Shown here: positions 35,121-44,183 of the stretch, piece after piece
Position numbering within the stretch: the stretch's first letter is position 1
Layout of the letters: the number at the start of each line of letters is the position of its first letter
Assembly (NCBI RefSeq): GCF_001458415.1
Contig: NZ_CYSD01000042.1
Coordinates: 310,001 to 374,000 of the forward strand
From: Tritonibacter multivorans
Lineage (GTDB): Bacteria; Pseudomonadota; Alphaproteobacteria; Rhodobacterales; Rhodobacteraceae
Reading direction: 5' to 3'
DNA length: 64,000 nt
Translations under genes and position numbers: made by a program
The notes under the pieces: generated by a model
Told to the model about the DNA's origin: nothing
The model's database searches: none
Seen by the model: the letters and a program-made list of their open reading frames with translations, nothing else

Positions 35121-35275
35121 GCGCTGTGTGACGGATGACGTGCCCGGCAGCCCGGGCGCGTCGGCGGGCACGCGCCAAACCAGCCTGTCGTCCAGCTGCT
35201 CCCTCCGTCCGAGCGGCAGGCCAGGCGCGTGCTCCCACCTGAGGGGGGAGAGGTTTTTCAAAGCGGAGAGTTGGC
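35121..35275 (+). other. spacer between GTA g5 and g6 with hairpin
   Basis: Contains an imperfect long hairpin with CGTGCCCG (35139-35146) pairing CGGGCACG (35165-35172), and near its end CTGAGGGGGG and TTTTTCAAAGC, segments also found in the repeat at 29800-29835. Possibly mRNA stabilisation or processing after the abundant capsid message. Confidence 0.45.
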
Positions 35276-35890
35276 ATGACCCTGACCGAGACGACCCAAT
35301 TGCCCGATGCCGCCCTGCCGCTGGCGCCGTTTCGCGCGCATCTGCGCATGGGCACTGGCTTTGGCGATGACACCCTGCAGGACGAGGTTCTTCTGGCCTT
35401 TCTGCGCGCCAGTCTGGCCGCCATTGAGGCCCGCACCGGCAAAGTTCTGCTGGCCCGCGCGTTTCAGTGGCAGACCGAAAGCTGGGGGACCACCGCCCAG
35501 GCGGACGGCGCTTCCGCGCCGCTGCCGGTGGCGCCGGTCTCTGCTGTGTCGGAGCTGGCGATTGTGCCACTGACCGGCGCCGAGACCGTGGTGGATGTGG
35601 CGGCCTATCGGTTGGTGGCCGATGCGCAGGCACCGAAACTGGCCGCTGTGGGGGCGGCGTTGCCGGTGATCCCAACCGGCGGCGCGGCGCGGGTCACATT
35701 GACCGCTGGCATGGCTCCGGACTGGGAGGGGCTGCCTGCGGATCTGCGGCAGGCGGTGCTGATGTTGGCCGCGCATTACTATGAATACCGCGAGGATCGC
35801 GGGCTGGACGCGGGCTGCATGCCCTTTGGCGTATCCGCACTGCTGAGCCGCTATCGCCGCCTGCGGCTGAGCTTTGGGGGCGCGGCATGA
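35276..35890 (+). CDS. GTA head-tail connector / adaptor (g6)
   Basis: 204 aa. An N-terminal helical domain of the gp6-like connector type (LGDDTLQDEVLLAFLRASLAAIEARTGKVLLAR pattern around residues 25-60) and the C-terminal LRQAVLMLAAHYYEYRED helix of phage head-tail connectors. GGAG lies 8 nt before the ATG. Overlaps g7 by ATGA. Matches RcGTA gp6. Confidence 0.9.
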   Translation: MTLTETTQLPDAALPLAPFRAHLRMGTGFGDDTLQDEVLLAFLRASLAAIEARTGKVLLARAFQWQTESWGTTAQADGASAPLPVAPVSAVSELAIVPLTGAETVVDVAAYRLVADAQAPKLAAVGAALPVIPTGGAARVTLTAGMAPDWEGLPADLRQAVLMLAAHYYEYREDRGLDAGCMPFGVSALLSRYRRLRLSFGGAA

Positions 35891-36237
35891 GACGGTCCCG
35901 AGTGACACCGCGGTTGACCCGGCGTCTGCGGCTGGAAGAGGTGAACCGCGTGGCGGATGGCGCCGGAGGCTTTACCGAGGTCTGGGTGGAGAAAGGCCGG
36001 CTCTGGGCCGAGGTGCGCAGCCTGACGGGGCGCGAAACCACGCAAGGCGGCGTGCCGCTGTCGGTGCAGCGCTATCGGATCACCCTGCGCGCGGCCCCGG
36101 ACGGCAGCCCCGAGCGGCCCCGCGCCGATCAGCGGTTTCGCGACGGCAGCCGGATCTTCCGCATCACCGCCGTGGGCGATGCCGACCCCGAGGGGCGGTT
36201 TCTGACGGCCCAGGCCACAGAGGAGACCGCCACATGA
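35887..36237 (+). CDS. GTA head-tail stopper (g7)
   Basis: 116 aa, the SPP1 gp16 / HK97 gp10-like stopper: basic N-terminus RRLRLEEVNRVADGAGGF, then GRLWAEVRSLTGRE and a beta-rich core ending in DGSRIFRITAVGDADPEGRFL. Overlaps both neighbours by 4 bp. Confidence 0.9.
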   Translation: MRRSRVTPRLTRRLRLEEVNRVADGAGGFTEVWVEKGRLWAEVRSLTGRETTQGGVPLSVQRYRITLRAAPDGSPERPRADQRFRDGSRIFRITAVGDADPEGRFLTAQATEETAT

Positions 36238-36638
36238 CCTATGCATTGGCGTCCAGTTTTCAGACTGCAGTCTATCAATGTCTTCTCGGGGATGCGGAGG
36301 TTCAGGCGGCGGTCGGCACGGCGATCTATGACGCGCTGCCCACGGGCACGCTGCCGGACCTTTATGTGACGCTCGGCGCCGAAGAGGCGCTGGATCGGTC
36401 GGACAGCAGCGGGGCGGGCGCGCTGCATATGTTCACCGTGACGCTTCGGGCGGAAAGCGCGGGCTTTGCCCGTGCAAAGACAGCGGCGGCAGCCATTTGC
36501 GATGCGCTTCTGGCGGCGGATCTGACGCTGGAGCGGGGCCGGGTCGTGGGCCTGTGGTTTGACCGGGCCCGCGCCGAACGGATGAGCGATGGCACCCGGC
36601 GGATTGCCCTGCGGTTCACCGCGCGGCTCGAGGCGTAA
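36234..36638 (+). CDS. GTA tail terminator (g8, DUF3168)
   Basis: 134 aa. DUF3168 pattern: FQTAVYQCLLGDAEVQAAVG, AIYDALPTGTLPDLYVTLG, and the final IALRFTARLEA strand. Caps the tail tube and joins it to the stopper. The ATG at 36234 forms an ATGA overlap with g7; the longer frame starting upstream is antisense-like shadow. Confidence 0.9.
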   Translation: MTYALASSFQTAVYQCLLGDAEVQAAVGTAIYDALPTGTLPDLYVTLGAEEALDRSDSSGAGALHMFTVTLRAESAGFARAKTAAAAICDALLAADLTLERGRVVGLWFDRARAERMSDGTRRIALRFTARLEA

Positions 36639-36680
36639 GCAACAGCGTAAACCTAATCTTTCAAACGAATGGAGGCCAAG

Positions 36681-37094
36681 ATGGCAGCCCAGAACGGCAA
36701 GGATCTGTTGATCAAAGTGGATATGACCGGTGGCGGCAGTTTCACCACCATTGCGGGGCTGCGCGCAACGCGGATCGCGTTCAACGCCGAAAGCGTCGAT
36801 GTCACCAGCCTTGATAGCCAGGGGGGCTGGCGTGAACTGTTGGGCGGTGCGGGCATGCGGTCGGCCAATATCTCGGGCTCGGGCGTGTTTCGCGACGCCG
36901 ACACCGATGAGCGCGCGCGTCAGTTGTTCTTTGATGGGCTGACGCCCGCCTTTCAGGTGGTGATCCCCGATTTTGGCACCGTGGAGGGGCCGTTTCAGGT
37001 CACCGCACTTGAGTATTCCGGCAGCTACAATGGCGAGGCGACCTATGAGCTGTCGCTGGCCAGCGCCGGTGCGCTGACCTTTACGGCGGCGTGA
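36681..37094 (+). CDS. GTA major tail tube protein (g9)
   Basis: 137 aa. Phage major tail protein 2 family: NGKDLLIKVDMTGGGSFTTIAGLRATRIAFNAE and the beta-sandwich core to ATYELSLASAGALTF. I used the second ATG (36681) because GGAGG just upstream fits it, whereas the first ATG (36669) overlaps that site. Confidence 0.92.
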   Translation: MAAQNGKDLLIKVDMTGGGSFTTIAGLRATRIAFNAESVDVTSLDSQGGWRELLGGAGMRSANISGSGVFRDADTDERARQLFFDGLTPAFQVVIPDFGTVEGPFQVTALEYSGSYNGEATYELSLASAGALTFTAA

Positions 37095-37098
37095 TCCG

Positions 37099-37437
37099 AT
37101 GGCGAACCCACATCGCGGCGAGGTGGCGCTGGTTCTGGATGGGGAAACCCATGTGCTGCGCCTGACATTGGGCGCGCTGGCCGAGCTGGAGGCCACGTTG
37201 GCCGAGGACAGCCTTGTGGCGCTGGTGGAACGGTTTGAAACCGGCGCGTTCTCCGCCCGCGATCTCTTGGCGCTGCTGGCCGCAGCGCTGAAAGGGGGCG
37301 GGTCCAGCGTCACGCCTGCGGCCCTGGCGGCGGCAGAAATCGCCGGCGGCGCGCAAGAGGCCGCCCGTGTGGCCGCGCGGCTGTTGGCGCTGAGTTTTGC
37401 AGGCGTCCCGGATCCCGCGCCTGTTTCACCGTCATGA
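37099..37437 (+). CDS. GTA tail assembly protein (g10)
   Basis: 112 aa. Matches the GTA gp10 family (HRGEVALVLDGETHVLRLTLGALAELEATL start; helical C-terminus). Probably a tail-tube assembly chaperone acting before tape-measure folding. Overlaps the next gene by ATGA. Confidence 0.88.
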   Translation: MANPHRGEVALVLDGETHVLRLTLGALAELEATLAEDSLVALVERFETGAFSARDLLALLAAALKGGGSSVTPAALAAAEIAGGAQEAARVAARLLALSFAGVPDPAPVSPS

Positions 37438-37640
37438 CCGGGTTCAACTGGCCCGTGCTGATGCGGGCGGGGATCGCCGGGCTGCGGCTGAGGCCGGATC
37501 AGTTCTGGGCGCTGACGCCTCATGAACTGCGGCTGATGCTGGGCCTGACTGAGACAGCCCAACAGGCAATGGATCGCAGCCGGCTGACCCAGCTGATGCG
37601 GGATTTCCCGGATGTGAGCGACCTCAAGGAAGGAAGTTAA
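37434..37640 (+). CDS. GTA tail assembly chaperone-like protein (g10.1)
   Basis: 68 aa. The phage TAC type with FNWPVLMRAGIAGLRLRPDQFWALTPHELRLMLG. In many phages a protein of this position is made with the previous gene by frameshifting; here an ATGA overlap does the coupling. GGAAGG near its end provides the ribosome binding site of the tape measure gene. Confidence 0.85.
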   Translation: MTGFNWPVLMRAGIAGLRLRPDQFWALTPHELRLMLGLTETAQQAMDRSRLTQLMRDFPDVSDLKEGS

Positions 37641-37643
37641 CCC

Positions 37644-38300
37644 ATGGAAGAAGCAGATTTTTCGGCCCTTGATGCGGAAAGCGGATCGCTCGGCGATGCG
37701 CTGGGGACTGCCGCCGGAATGGCTGCGAGTTTCCGCGCAGAGCTGAGCCATCTGTCGCGCGGACTGGCCAGCACAAGCCAGGGCGCGGGGCGTCTGGAAC
37801 GGGGGCTGAGCCGGGGGCTGAGCCGGGCTTTCACCGATCTGGTGGTCGACGGCGATGGTCTGTCGGATGTGCTCGAAGGGCTGGGCCGGTCGATGATCCG
37901 AAGCACCTATAACGCCGCCATTCGCCCGGTGGCGGATCAGGCCGGCAGCGCCCTTGCGAGCGGGCTGTCGGGGCTGGTGGGGGCGGTCCTGCCTTTTGCC
38001 GATGGGGCGGCGTTTTCGGCCGGGCGCGTTGTGCCCTTTGCCCGTGGTGGGGTGGTGAATGGCCCGACCCATTTCCCGATGCGCGGCGGTGTTGGGCTGA
38101 TGGGCGAAGCCGGACCAGAGGCGATCATGCCGCTGGTGCGCGGCGCGGATGGTGCGCTTGGCGTGCGGTCGTCGGGCGGCGCGGCGCCAACCGTAGTGAT
38201 GAATATCACGACCCCGGATGTGGCAGGATTTGCCCGCGCGCGTGGACAGATCGCCAACCAGATGAGCCGCGCCCTGTCGCGTGGCAACCGCAACCGCTGA
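37644..38300 (+). CDS. GTA tail tape measure protein (g11)
   Basis: 218 aa, short, as expected for the stubby RcGTA-like tail. A helical N-terminal region (LGDALGTAAGMAASFRAELS; LEGLGRSMIRSTYNAAIRPVADQAG) and a C-terminal lambda-like segment (GGVVNGPTHFPMRGGVGLMGEAGPEAIMPL). Sets tail length and sits inside the tube. Confidence 0.9.
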   Translation: MEEADFSALDAESGSLGDALGTAAGMAASFRAELSHLSRGLASTSQGAGRLERGLSRGLSRAFTDLVVDGDGLSDVLEGLGRSMIRSTYNAAIRPVADQAGSALASGLSGLVGAVLPFADGAAFSAGRVVPFARGGVVNGPTHFPMRGGVGLMGEAGPEAIMPLVRGADGALGVRSSGGAAPTVVMNITTPDVAGFARARGQIANQMSRALSRGNRNR

Positions 38301-38337
38301 TCCCGGCGGTGGCGCCTGAATGAAAGAGGGCAAGCCT

Positions 38338-38970
38338 ATGAATTTTCACGAAATCCGATTCCCTGAAACCCTGTCATTTGGATCTGTCGGCGGCCCCGAA
38401 CGGCGCACCGATGTGGTCACGCTGGCCAATGGCCACGAGGAGCGCAATGCGCCCTGGGCCCATGCGCGCCGCCGCTATGATGCGGGGCTGGGGCTGCGGT
38501 CGCTGGACGATATTGCGGCCCTCATCGCGTTTTTTGAGGCCCGTCAGGGCCGGCTGTTTGGGTTTCGCTGGAAGGATTGGTCGGATTTTCGCAGCTGTCT
38601 GCCCTCGGGTCAGATCAGCTTTGAGGATCAGGTCATTGGTCTGGGCGATGGCGCGGCAACCGGATTTCAGCTGACCAAGACCTACCGGTCGGGGGCGCAG
38701 TCCTATGGCCGTCCGATTTCCAAACCTGTGGCAAGCACGGTTCAGGTCGGGATCGAACAGGAGATCCTGCAAGAGGGCGTGGATTATACGCTGGATGCCG
38801 CGACCGGCGTGGTGGAGCTGTCTTACGCGCCGGAAATCGGTCAGCGCGTGGTGGCGGGGTTTGAATTTGACGTGCCGGTGCGGTTTGACACCGACCGGAT
38901 CCAGACCTCGGTGGCGTCTTTTCAGGCCGGTGAAGCGCCGAATGTGCCGGTGGTTGAGGTGCGGGTCTGA
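38338..38970 (+). CDS. GTA distal tail protein (g12, DUF2460)
   Basis: 210 aa, TIGR02217/DUF2460 type: NFHEIRFPETLSFGSVGGPERRTDVV and RLFGFRWKDWSDFRS. Forms the distal tail ring joined to the hub. I used the ATG at 38338 rather than one six codons upstream, because family members start MNFHEI and AGGGCAAG is near. Overlaps g13 by one base. Confidence 0.92.
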   Translation: MNFHEIRFPETLSFGSVGGPERRTDVVTLANGHEERNAPWAHARRRYDAGLGLRSLDDIAALIAFFEARQGRLFGFRWKDWSDFRSCLPSGQISFEDQVIGLGDGAATGFQLTKTYRSGAQSYGRPISKPVASTVQVGIEQEILQEGVDYTLDAATGVVELSYAPEIGQRVVAGFEFDVPVRFDTDRIQTSVASFQAGEAPNVPVVEVRV

Positions 38971-39851
38971 TGGCAGAGCTTGACACAGCGCTGCAGGCGC
39001 ATCTGGACAGTGGGGCCACAACGCTGGCGCGGGCCTGGGCGGTGACGCGGCGCGATGGGGTGACCTATGGGTTTACCGATCATGATTGCGACCTCAGCTT
39101 TGACGGCGTGACCTTTCGGGCAGGCACCGGCCTGACCGCGCGGGTGCTGGCGCAAAGCACAGGGCTGTCGGTCGACAACACCGAAGCGCTGGGTGCGCTG
39201 ACGTCCTCTGCGGTGACAGAGGCCGATATTGACGCGGGCCGCTTTGATGGCGCCGAGGTGCTGGCCTGGCTGGTGAACTGGCAGGATGTCCGCCAGCGGG
39301 TGGTTCTGTTTCGGGGCAGTTTTGGCGAAATTCGCCGCAGCAATGGGGCCTTTGAGGCCGAACTGCGCGGGCTGACCGAGGCGCTGAACCGGCCGCTGGG
39401 GCGGATTTATCAGAAGGGCTGCACCGCCGTTCTGGGCGATGGAGCCTGCCGGTTTGATCTGAATACAACCGGCTATGCCGTTGAAACCCCATTTGAAATC
39501 ATTGATGGCGACCGGCTGGAATTTGCCGCGCTAGCGGGGTTTGCCGAAGGCTGGTTCGCCCATGGCCGCCTTGAGGTGCTAAGCGGCGCGGGCGCGGGGC
39601 TTTGGGCGGCGGTCAAAGGCGACCGGGGCAGCAGCCCCCGCGTGCTGGACCTGTGGGCGCCGCTGCCGGCGTCTGTGCTGCCGGGGGATCTGCTGCGCCT
39701 GACGGCGGGCTGTGACAAACGGTTGGAAAGCTGCCGGTTGAAGTTCGACAATATTTTGAACTTTCAGGGTTTTCCGGACATTCCGGGCGAAGACTGGATG
39801 GTGGCGGTGCCCAAGTCCTCGGGGCGCAATGACGGCGGGAGCCTCAGATGA
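38970..39851 (+). CDS. GTA baseplate hub protein (g13, DUF2163)
   Basis: 293 aa, TIGR02218/DUF2163 type: WAVTRRDGVTYGFTDHDCDL, YQKGCTAVLGDGACRFDL and a C-terminal CDKRLESCRLKFDNILNFQGFP. The paired cysteines in this family bind an iron-sulfur cluster in RcGTA structural work; here the C-terminal Cys pair and GACRF cysteine are kept. Overlaps g14 by ATGA. Confidence 0.92.
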   Translation: MAELDTALQAHLDSGATTLARAWAVTRRDGVTYGFTDHDCDLSFDGVTFRAGTGLTARVLAQSTGLSVDNTEALGALTSSAVTEADIDAGRFDGAEVLAWLVNWQDVRQRVVLFRGSFGEIRRSNGAFEAELRGLTEALNRPLGRIYQKGCTAVLGDGACRFDLNTTGYAVETPFEIIDGDRLEFAALAGFAEGWFAHGRLEVLSGAGAGLWAAVKGDRGSSPRVLDLWAPLPASVLPGDLLRLTAGCDKRLESCRLKFDNILNFQGFPDIPGEDWMVAVPKSSGRNDGGSLR

Positions 39852-40270
39852 ACGCGGTGGTGGAGGAGGCACGGCTGTGGCTGGGCACGCCCTATCGCCA
39901 TCAGGGCGCGGTGCGCGGGGCGGGCTGTGACTGTTTGGGCCTGATCCGCGGCATTTGGCGCGCGCGCTATGGGGCAGAGCCGGAAGCCGTGCCCCCCTAC
40001 AGCCGTGACTGGGCCGAACGGGGCGGCGAAGAACACCTGTGGCGCGCGGCGCTGCGCCATATGGCGCCGGGCACGGGCGCGGCCGGCGATGTTTTGCTGT
40101 TTCGGATGCGCAGGGGCGCGGTGGCAAAACACCTTGGTATCCAGTCCGACGACGGGCGGTTTATCCACGCAATGAGCGGTCAGGGCGTGGTGGAAAGCGC
40201 GCTGACCCCGCTGTGGCGGGCCCGGATTGTGGCGCGCTTTTCGTTTCCGTTGAATGGCTTAGGGAGTTAA
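39848..40270 (+). CDS. GTA NlpC/P60 cell-wall peptidase (g14)
   Basis: 140 aa, TIGR02219 type. Catalytic cysteine in GAGCDCLGLIRG and histidine in DDGRFIHAMSGQGV. Cuts peptide bonds of recipient peptidoglycan during DNA entry. GGAG in the short spacer precedes g15. Confidence 0.93.
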   Translation: MNAVVEEARLWLGTPYRHQGAVRGAGCDCLGLIRGIWRARYGAEPEAVPPYSRDWAERGGEEHLWRAALRHMAPGTGAAGDVLLFRMRRGAVAKHLGIQSDDGRFIHAMSGQGVVESALTPLWRARIVARFSFPLNGLGS

Positions 40271-40274
40271 CTTC

Positions 40275-43200
40275 ATGGCAACCATTGTGCTTGCAGCAGC
40301 GGGGTCTGCAATTGGCGGAGCGATCGGGGGAACCGTGGCGGGCCTGTCTGCGGCGGTGATTGGCCGCGCGGTGGGCGCGACGCTGGGCCGGGTGATCGAT
40401 GCGCGCCTCATGGGGGGATCGGACGCGGTTGAAACCGGCCGCGTGGACCGGTTCCGCCTAACCCAGGGCAGCGAAGGCGAACCGGTGGCGCGGGTCTTTG
40501 GCCGCATGCGCATTGGCGGGCAGGTGATCTGGGCCAGCGATTTTCAGGAAACCCGCTCCACCACCCGGCAAGGCGGCAAAGGCAGCGCGCCGGGGCAGGA
40601 TGTGACCTCTTACAGTTACACGGTGTCGCTGGCGGTGGCCTTATGCGAAGGGGAGATCACCCGTGTCGCCCGTGTCTGGGCGGATGGTGAGGAACTGGAC
40701 CTGAGCAGTATTGCCATGACCACCTACCGTGGCAGCGCCGATCAGCTGCCCGATCCGCTGATCGAAGCCATTGAGGGCGCGGGTCAGGTGCCCGCCTATC
40801 GCGGCACCGCCTATGTGGTGTTTGAAGATCTGCCGCTGGGTCCGTTTGGCAATCGGGTGCCGCAGCTGTCCTTCGAGGTGCTGCGCGCAGAGGACACCGA
40901 CAGCGGAACCCATGATGCGGATCTGGCGCAGATCGTCGAAGGCGTGGCGCTGATGCCGGGCACCGGGGAATATGCGCTTGCGGCCTCGCCTGTTTACATG
41001 AACCGGGGGCCGGGGGATGCACAGGCGGTGAACCTGTCGTCGGCGTCTGGTGGCAGCGATCTGCAGGCCTCGCTCGCGGCGCTGGAGGAAGAGCTGCCCA
41101 AGGCGCGCGCGGTGTCGCTGGTGGTCAGCTGGTTTGGCGATGATCTGCGCTGCGGCGACTGTCGCCTGCGGCCAAAGGTGGAACAGAAGCTGGCCGATGG
41201 ATCGATGCCCTGGGAGGTGTCGGGCCTGACGCGGGCGGCGGCGCTTAAGGTGGCTGTGACTTCGGATGGGGACGAAGACGCCCCGGTCTATGGCGGCACC
41301 CCTGCGGATGCGGCGGTGGTCGAGGCGATCCGCGACATCCGCGACCGGGGCCAGCGGGTGATGTTCTACCCCTTTATTCTGATGGAGCAGCTGGCGGGCA
41401 ATACGCTGCCCAACCCCTGGACGGGCGCGGAGGGCCAGCCGGTGCTGCCCTGGCGCGGGCGGATCACCACGTCCCTCGCGCCGGGGGTGGCGGGGTCGCC
41501 TGATGGCACCGCGCTGGCTGATGCAGAGGTCGCGGCGTTTCTGGGCACGGTTCAGGCCAGTGATTTCACCGTTTCGGATGGCACGGTGTCCTATACGGGC
41601 CCGGAGGAATGGAGCTTTTCGCGGTTCATTCTGCACTATGCGGCGCTCTGTGCGGCGGCGGGGGGCGTTGATGCGTTCTGCGTCGGCTCTGAACTGCGCG
41701 GGCTGACCCAGATCCGGGGCGCGGCTGGCTTTCCCATGGTGGCGGGCCTGCGGGCGCTCGCCGGTGAAGTGCGCGCGCTTTTAGGGCCAGATTGCGATCT
41801 GGGCTATGCGGCGGACTGGTCGGAATACTGGGGCTACCAAAGCCCCGAGGGCGACCGGTACTTCCACCTTGATCCCCTGTGGGCGGATGCGGAGATCGAT
41901 TTCATTGGCATCGACAACTACATGCCGCTGAGCGACTGGCGCGAGGGCGAGGATCATCTGGACGCCGCTGCGGCGGATGCGATTTACGAGCTGGCGTATC
42001 TGCAATCCGGCATCGAAGGCGGCGAGGGCTTTGACTGGTTCTACCCCAGCCCAGAGGCCCGCGACGCGCAACGCCGCGAACCCATCACCGACGCCGCGCA
42101 CGGGGAGCCGTGGATCTGGCGGTACAAAGACCTGCGCAGTTGGTGGGGATTGGAACATCACGAACGCATTGGCGGCATCCGGCAGGAGATGCCCACCGCA
42201 TGGCAACCCGAAAGCAAGCCGATCTGGTTCACGGAACTGGGGTGTGCTGCGATTGACAAGGGCACCAACCAGCCAAATGTGTTTCTGGACCCAAAAAGCT
42301 CAGAGAGCTTTTTGCCATATTATTCAAACGGTTTGCGCGACGACCTGTTGCAGCAGCAATACTTGCGCGCGCAGCTGACCTATTGGTCGGACGACGCGCG
42401 CAATCCGGTGTCAGCCGTCTATGACGCGCCAATGCTGGATCTGTCGAACGCCTATGTCTGGGCCTGGGACGCGCGCCCCTATCCGGCTTTTCCGACGCGC
42501 GGCGATCTGTGGAGTGATGGCCCGAATTACCTGCGCGGCCATTGGCTGAACGGGCGCGTCGGGCAGCGCACGCTGGCTTCGGTCGTGGCGGAAATCTGCG
42601 CCGATGCGGGGCTGCGCGACATTGATGTCAGCGATCTGTGGGGCGTGGTGCGGGGCTATGGGCTGCGCGATGTGGACAGCGCGCGCGCCGCGCTGCAGCC
42701 GCTGATGCTGCGCCACGGGTTTGACACCATCGAACGCACGGGCCAGCTGGTGTTTCGCCCACACAAGGGCCTGGGCGCGGTGGATCTGGTCGAGGACCAA
42801 ATGGCCGAGCACGAAGACCTTGAGGGCCGAATTGAACGGCTGCGCGACTCCGAGGCCGAGCTGTCGGGGCGGGTGCGCGTCAGTTTTGTTGAAGCAGGCG
42901 GTGATTTCGCAGTGCAAAGCGAAGAAGCCGTGCTGCCGGATGAAGCCACCCATGCGATCAGCCACTCGGATCTGCCCATGGCGCTGACCCGCGGCGAGGG
43001 CCGCCAAGTGGTGCATCGCTGGCTGGCAGAGGCTCGCGTCGGCCGGGACCGGATGCGCTTTGCCCTACCACCGTCGAAGCTGGGCCTTGGGGCCGGGGAT
43101 ATTGTGGCGGTAGATGGCGCGTCCTATAGGATCGATCGCGTAGACCTGGGCGCGGGCCAGCTGATTGAGGCTCAGCGGATCGAGGCCGGCGTTTATGACC

Positions 43201-44183
43201 CGGCGACCATGCCCGAAGACATGGCCGAGACACAGGCTTTTGCGGCGCCTTTGCCGGTTCTGCCGCTGTTTTTGGACCTGCCGCTGATCACCGGGGATGA
43301 GGTCGACCATGCCCCGCATCTGGCGGTGACGGCGGCCAGCTGGCCGGGCACGGTGGCGGTCTATGGCGCCGATCTGGGCGCGGAATTTGCGCTGGAAGAG
43401 ATCATTGCGACGCGGGCAACACTGGGCCAGACGCTGGGCGATCTGCCCTCTGCGCCTGCGGGGCGCTGGGATCTGGGTGCGGATCTGGAGGTCCAGCTGA
43501 TTGCCGGCGCGCTGGAGACGCTGGAGCCGGGCGCGGTTCTGGCGGGCGGCAATCGTCTGGCCATTGGCGATGGCAGCCCGGAAAACTGGGAGATTCTGCA
43601 GTTCCAGGAGGCAGAGCTGATCGGCCCCAATCGTTACCTGCTGCGCAACCGGCTGCGGGGGCAATATGGCACCGACGGGCTGATGCCCGAGGTCTGGCCT
43701 GCGGGGTCTTACGTGGTGCTGCTGGATGATCGGGTTGGCCAGATTGATCTGGCCGCCAGCCAGCGCCGTGTGGCGCGCAATTGGCGGATTGGCCCGGCGC
43801 GGCGGAGCTTTGAGGATCCGTCGTATGTGGCGATCGAAGCCGCGTTCGAGGGCGCGGGCCTGCGCCCCTATGCGCCTGCGCATCTGGCGGTTGATGGGGC
43901 GCTGGGGGGCGCGATGCAGTTCGACTGGATCCGCCGCACCCGCATTGACGGCGACGACTGGACCGCGCCCGAGGTGCCCTTGGGCGAGGAAAGCGAAAGC
44001 TATCTGCTGCGGGTGATCTCGGGCAGCACGGTGCTGCGCGAAGAAATTCTGACCACGGCGGCGTGGACCTATGACCCTGCCGCACAGAGCGCGGATGGGG
44101 TGGTGCCGGGCGACCGGGTGGAGGTGGCGCAGCTGTCGCGACGCTTTGGCGCGGGGCTTTTTGCTGCGGTGGCGCTGGTCTGA
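40275..44183 (+). CDS. GTA host-contact / baseplate megatron protein (g15)
   Basis: 1302 aa, the largest GTA protein. An N-terminal glycine-rich hydrophobic segment (residues 1-45), a hub-type region (VFGRMRIGGQVIWASDFQETRSTT; PQLSFEVLRAE), the GTA TIM-barrel domain (about 440-720, with FCVGSELRGLTQIRG and PIWFTELGCAAIDKGTNQPN), then the phage-tail_3 region (about 790-1000) and beta-rich tip domains. Contacts and penetrates the recipient cell. Overlaps the next gene by one base. Confidence 0.95.
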   Translation: MATIVLAAAGSAIGGAIGGTVAGLSAAVIGRAVGATLGRVIDARLMGGSDAVETGRVDRFRLTQGSEGEPVARVFGRMRIGGQVIWASDFQETRSTTRQGGKGSAPGQDVTSYSYTVSLAVALCEGEITRVARVWADGEELDLSSIAMTTYRGSADQLPDPLIEAIEGAGQVPAYRGTAYVVFEDLPLGPFGNRVPQLSFEVLRAEDTDSGTHDADLAQIVEGVALMPGTGEYALAASPVYMNRGPGDAQAVNLSSASGGSDLQASLAALEEELPKARAVSLVVSWFGDDLRCGDCRLRPKVEQKLADGSMPWEVSGLTRAAALKVAVTSDGDEDAPVYGGTPADAAVVEAIRDIRDRGQRVMFYPFILMEQLAGNTLPNPWTGAEGQPVLPWRGRITTSLAPGVAGSPDGTALADAEVAAFLGTVQASDFTVSDGTVSYTGPEEWSFSRFILHYAALCAAAGGVDAFCVGSELRGLTQIRGAAGFPMVAGLRALAGEVRALLGPDCDLGYAADWSEYWGYQSPEGDRYFHLDPLWADAEIDFIGIDNYMPLSDWREGEDHLDAAAADAIYELAYLQSGIEGGEGFDWFYPSPEARDAQRREPITDAAHGEPWIWRYKDLRSWWGLEHHERIGGIRQEMPTAWQPESKPIWFTELGCAAIDKGTNQPNVFLDPKSSESFLPYYSNGLRDDLLQQQYLRAQLTYWSDDARNPVSAVYDAPMLDLSNAYVWAWDARPYPAFPTRGDLWSDGPNYLRGHWLNGRVGQRTLASVVAEICADAGLRDIDVSDLWGVVRGYGLRDVDSARAALQPLMLRHGFDTIERTGQLVFRPHKGLGAVDLVEDQMAEHEDLEGRIERLRDSEAELSGRVRVSFVEAGGDFAVQSEEAVLPDEATHAISHSDLPMALTRGEGRQVVHRWLAEARVGRDRMRFALPPSKLGLGAGDIVAVDGASYRIDRVDLGAGQLIEAQRIEAGVYDPATMPEDMAETQAFAAPLPVLPLFLDLPLITGDEVDHAPHLAVTAASWPGTVAVYGADLGAEFALEEIIATRATLGQTLGDLPSAPAGRWDLGADLEVQLIAGALETLEPGAVLAGGNRLAIGDGSPENWEILQFQEAELIGPNRYLLRNRLRGQYGTDGLMPEVWPAGSYVVLLDDRVGQIDLAASQRRVARNWRIGPARRSFEDPSYVAIEAAFEGAGLRPYAPAHLAVDGALGGAMQFDWIRRTRIDGDDWTAPEVPLGEESESYLLRVISGSTVLREEILTTAAWTYDPAAQSADGVVPGDRVEVAQLSRRFGAGLFAAVALV

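Noticed and set aside
33369-35675. 768-aa minus-strand open frame across GTA genes
   Set aside because: Antisense to g4, g5 and g6, whose products are clear HK97 protease, capsid and connector. Composition (His/Arg/Gln-rich) is typical of a shadow.
36129-38333. 734-aa minus-strand open frame
   Set aside because: Antisense to GTA g8-g11; no family resemblance.
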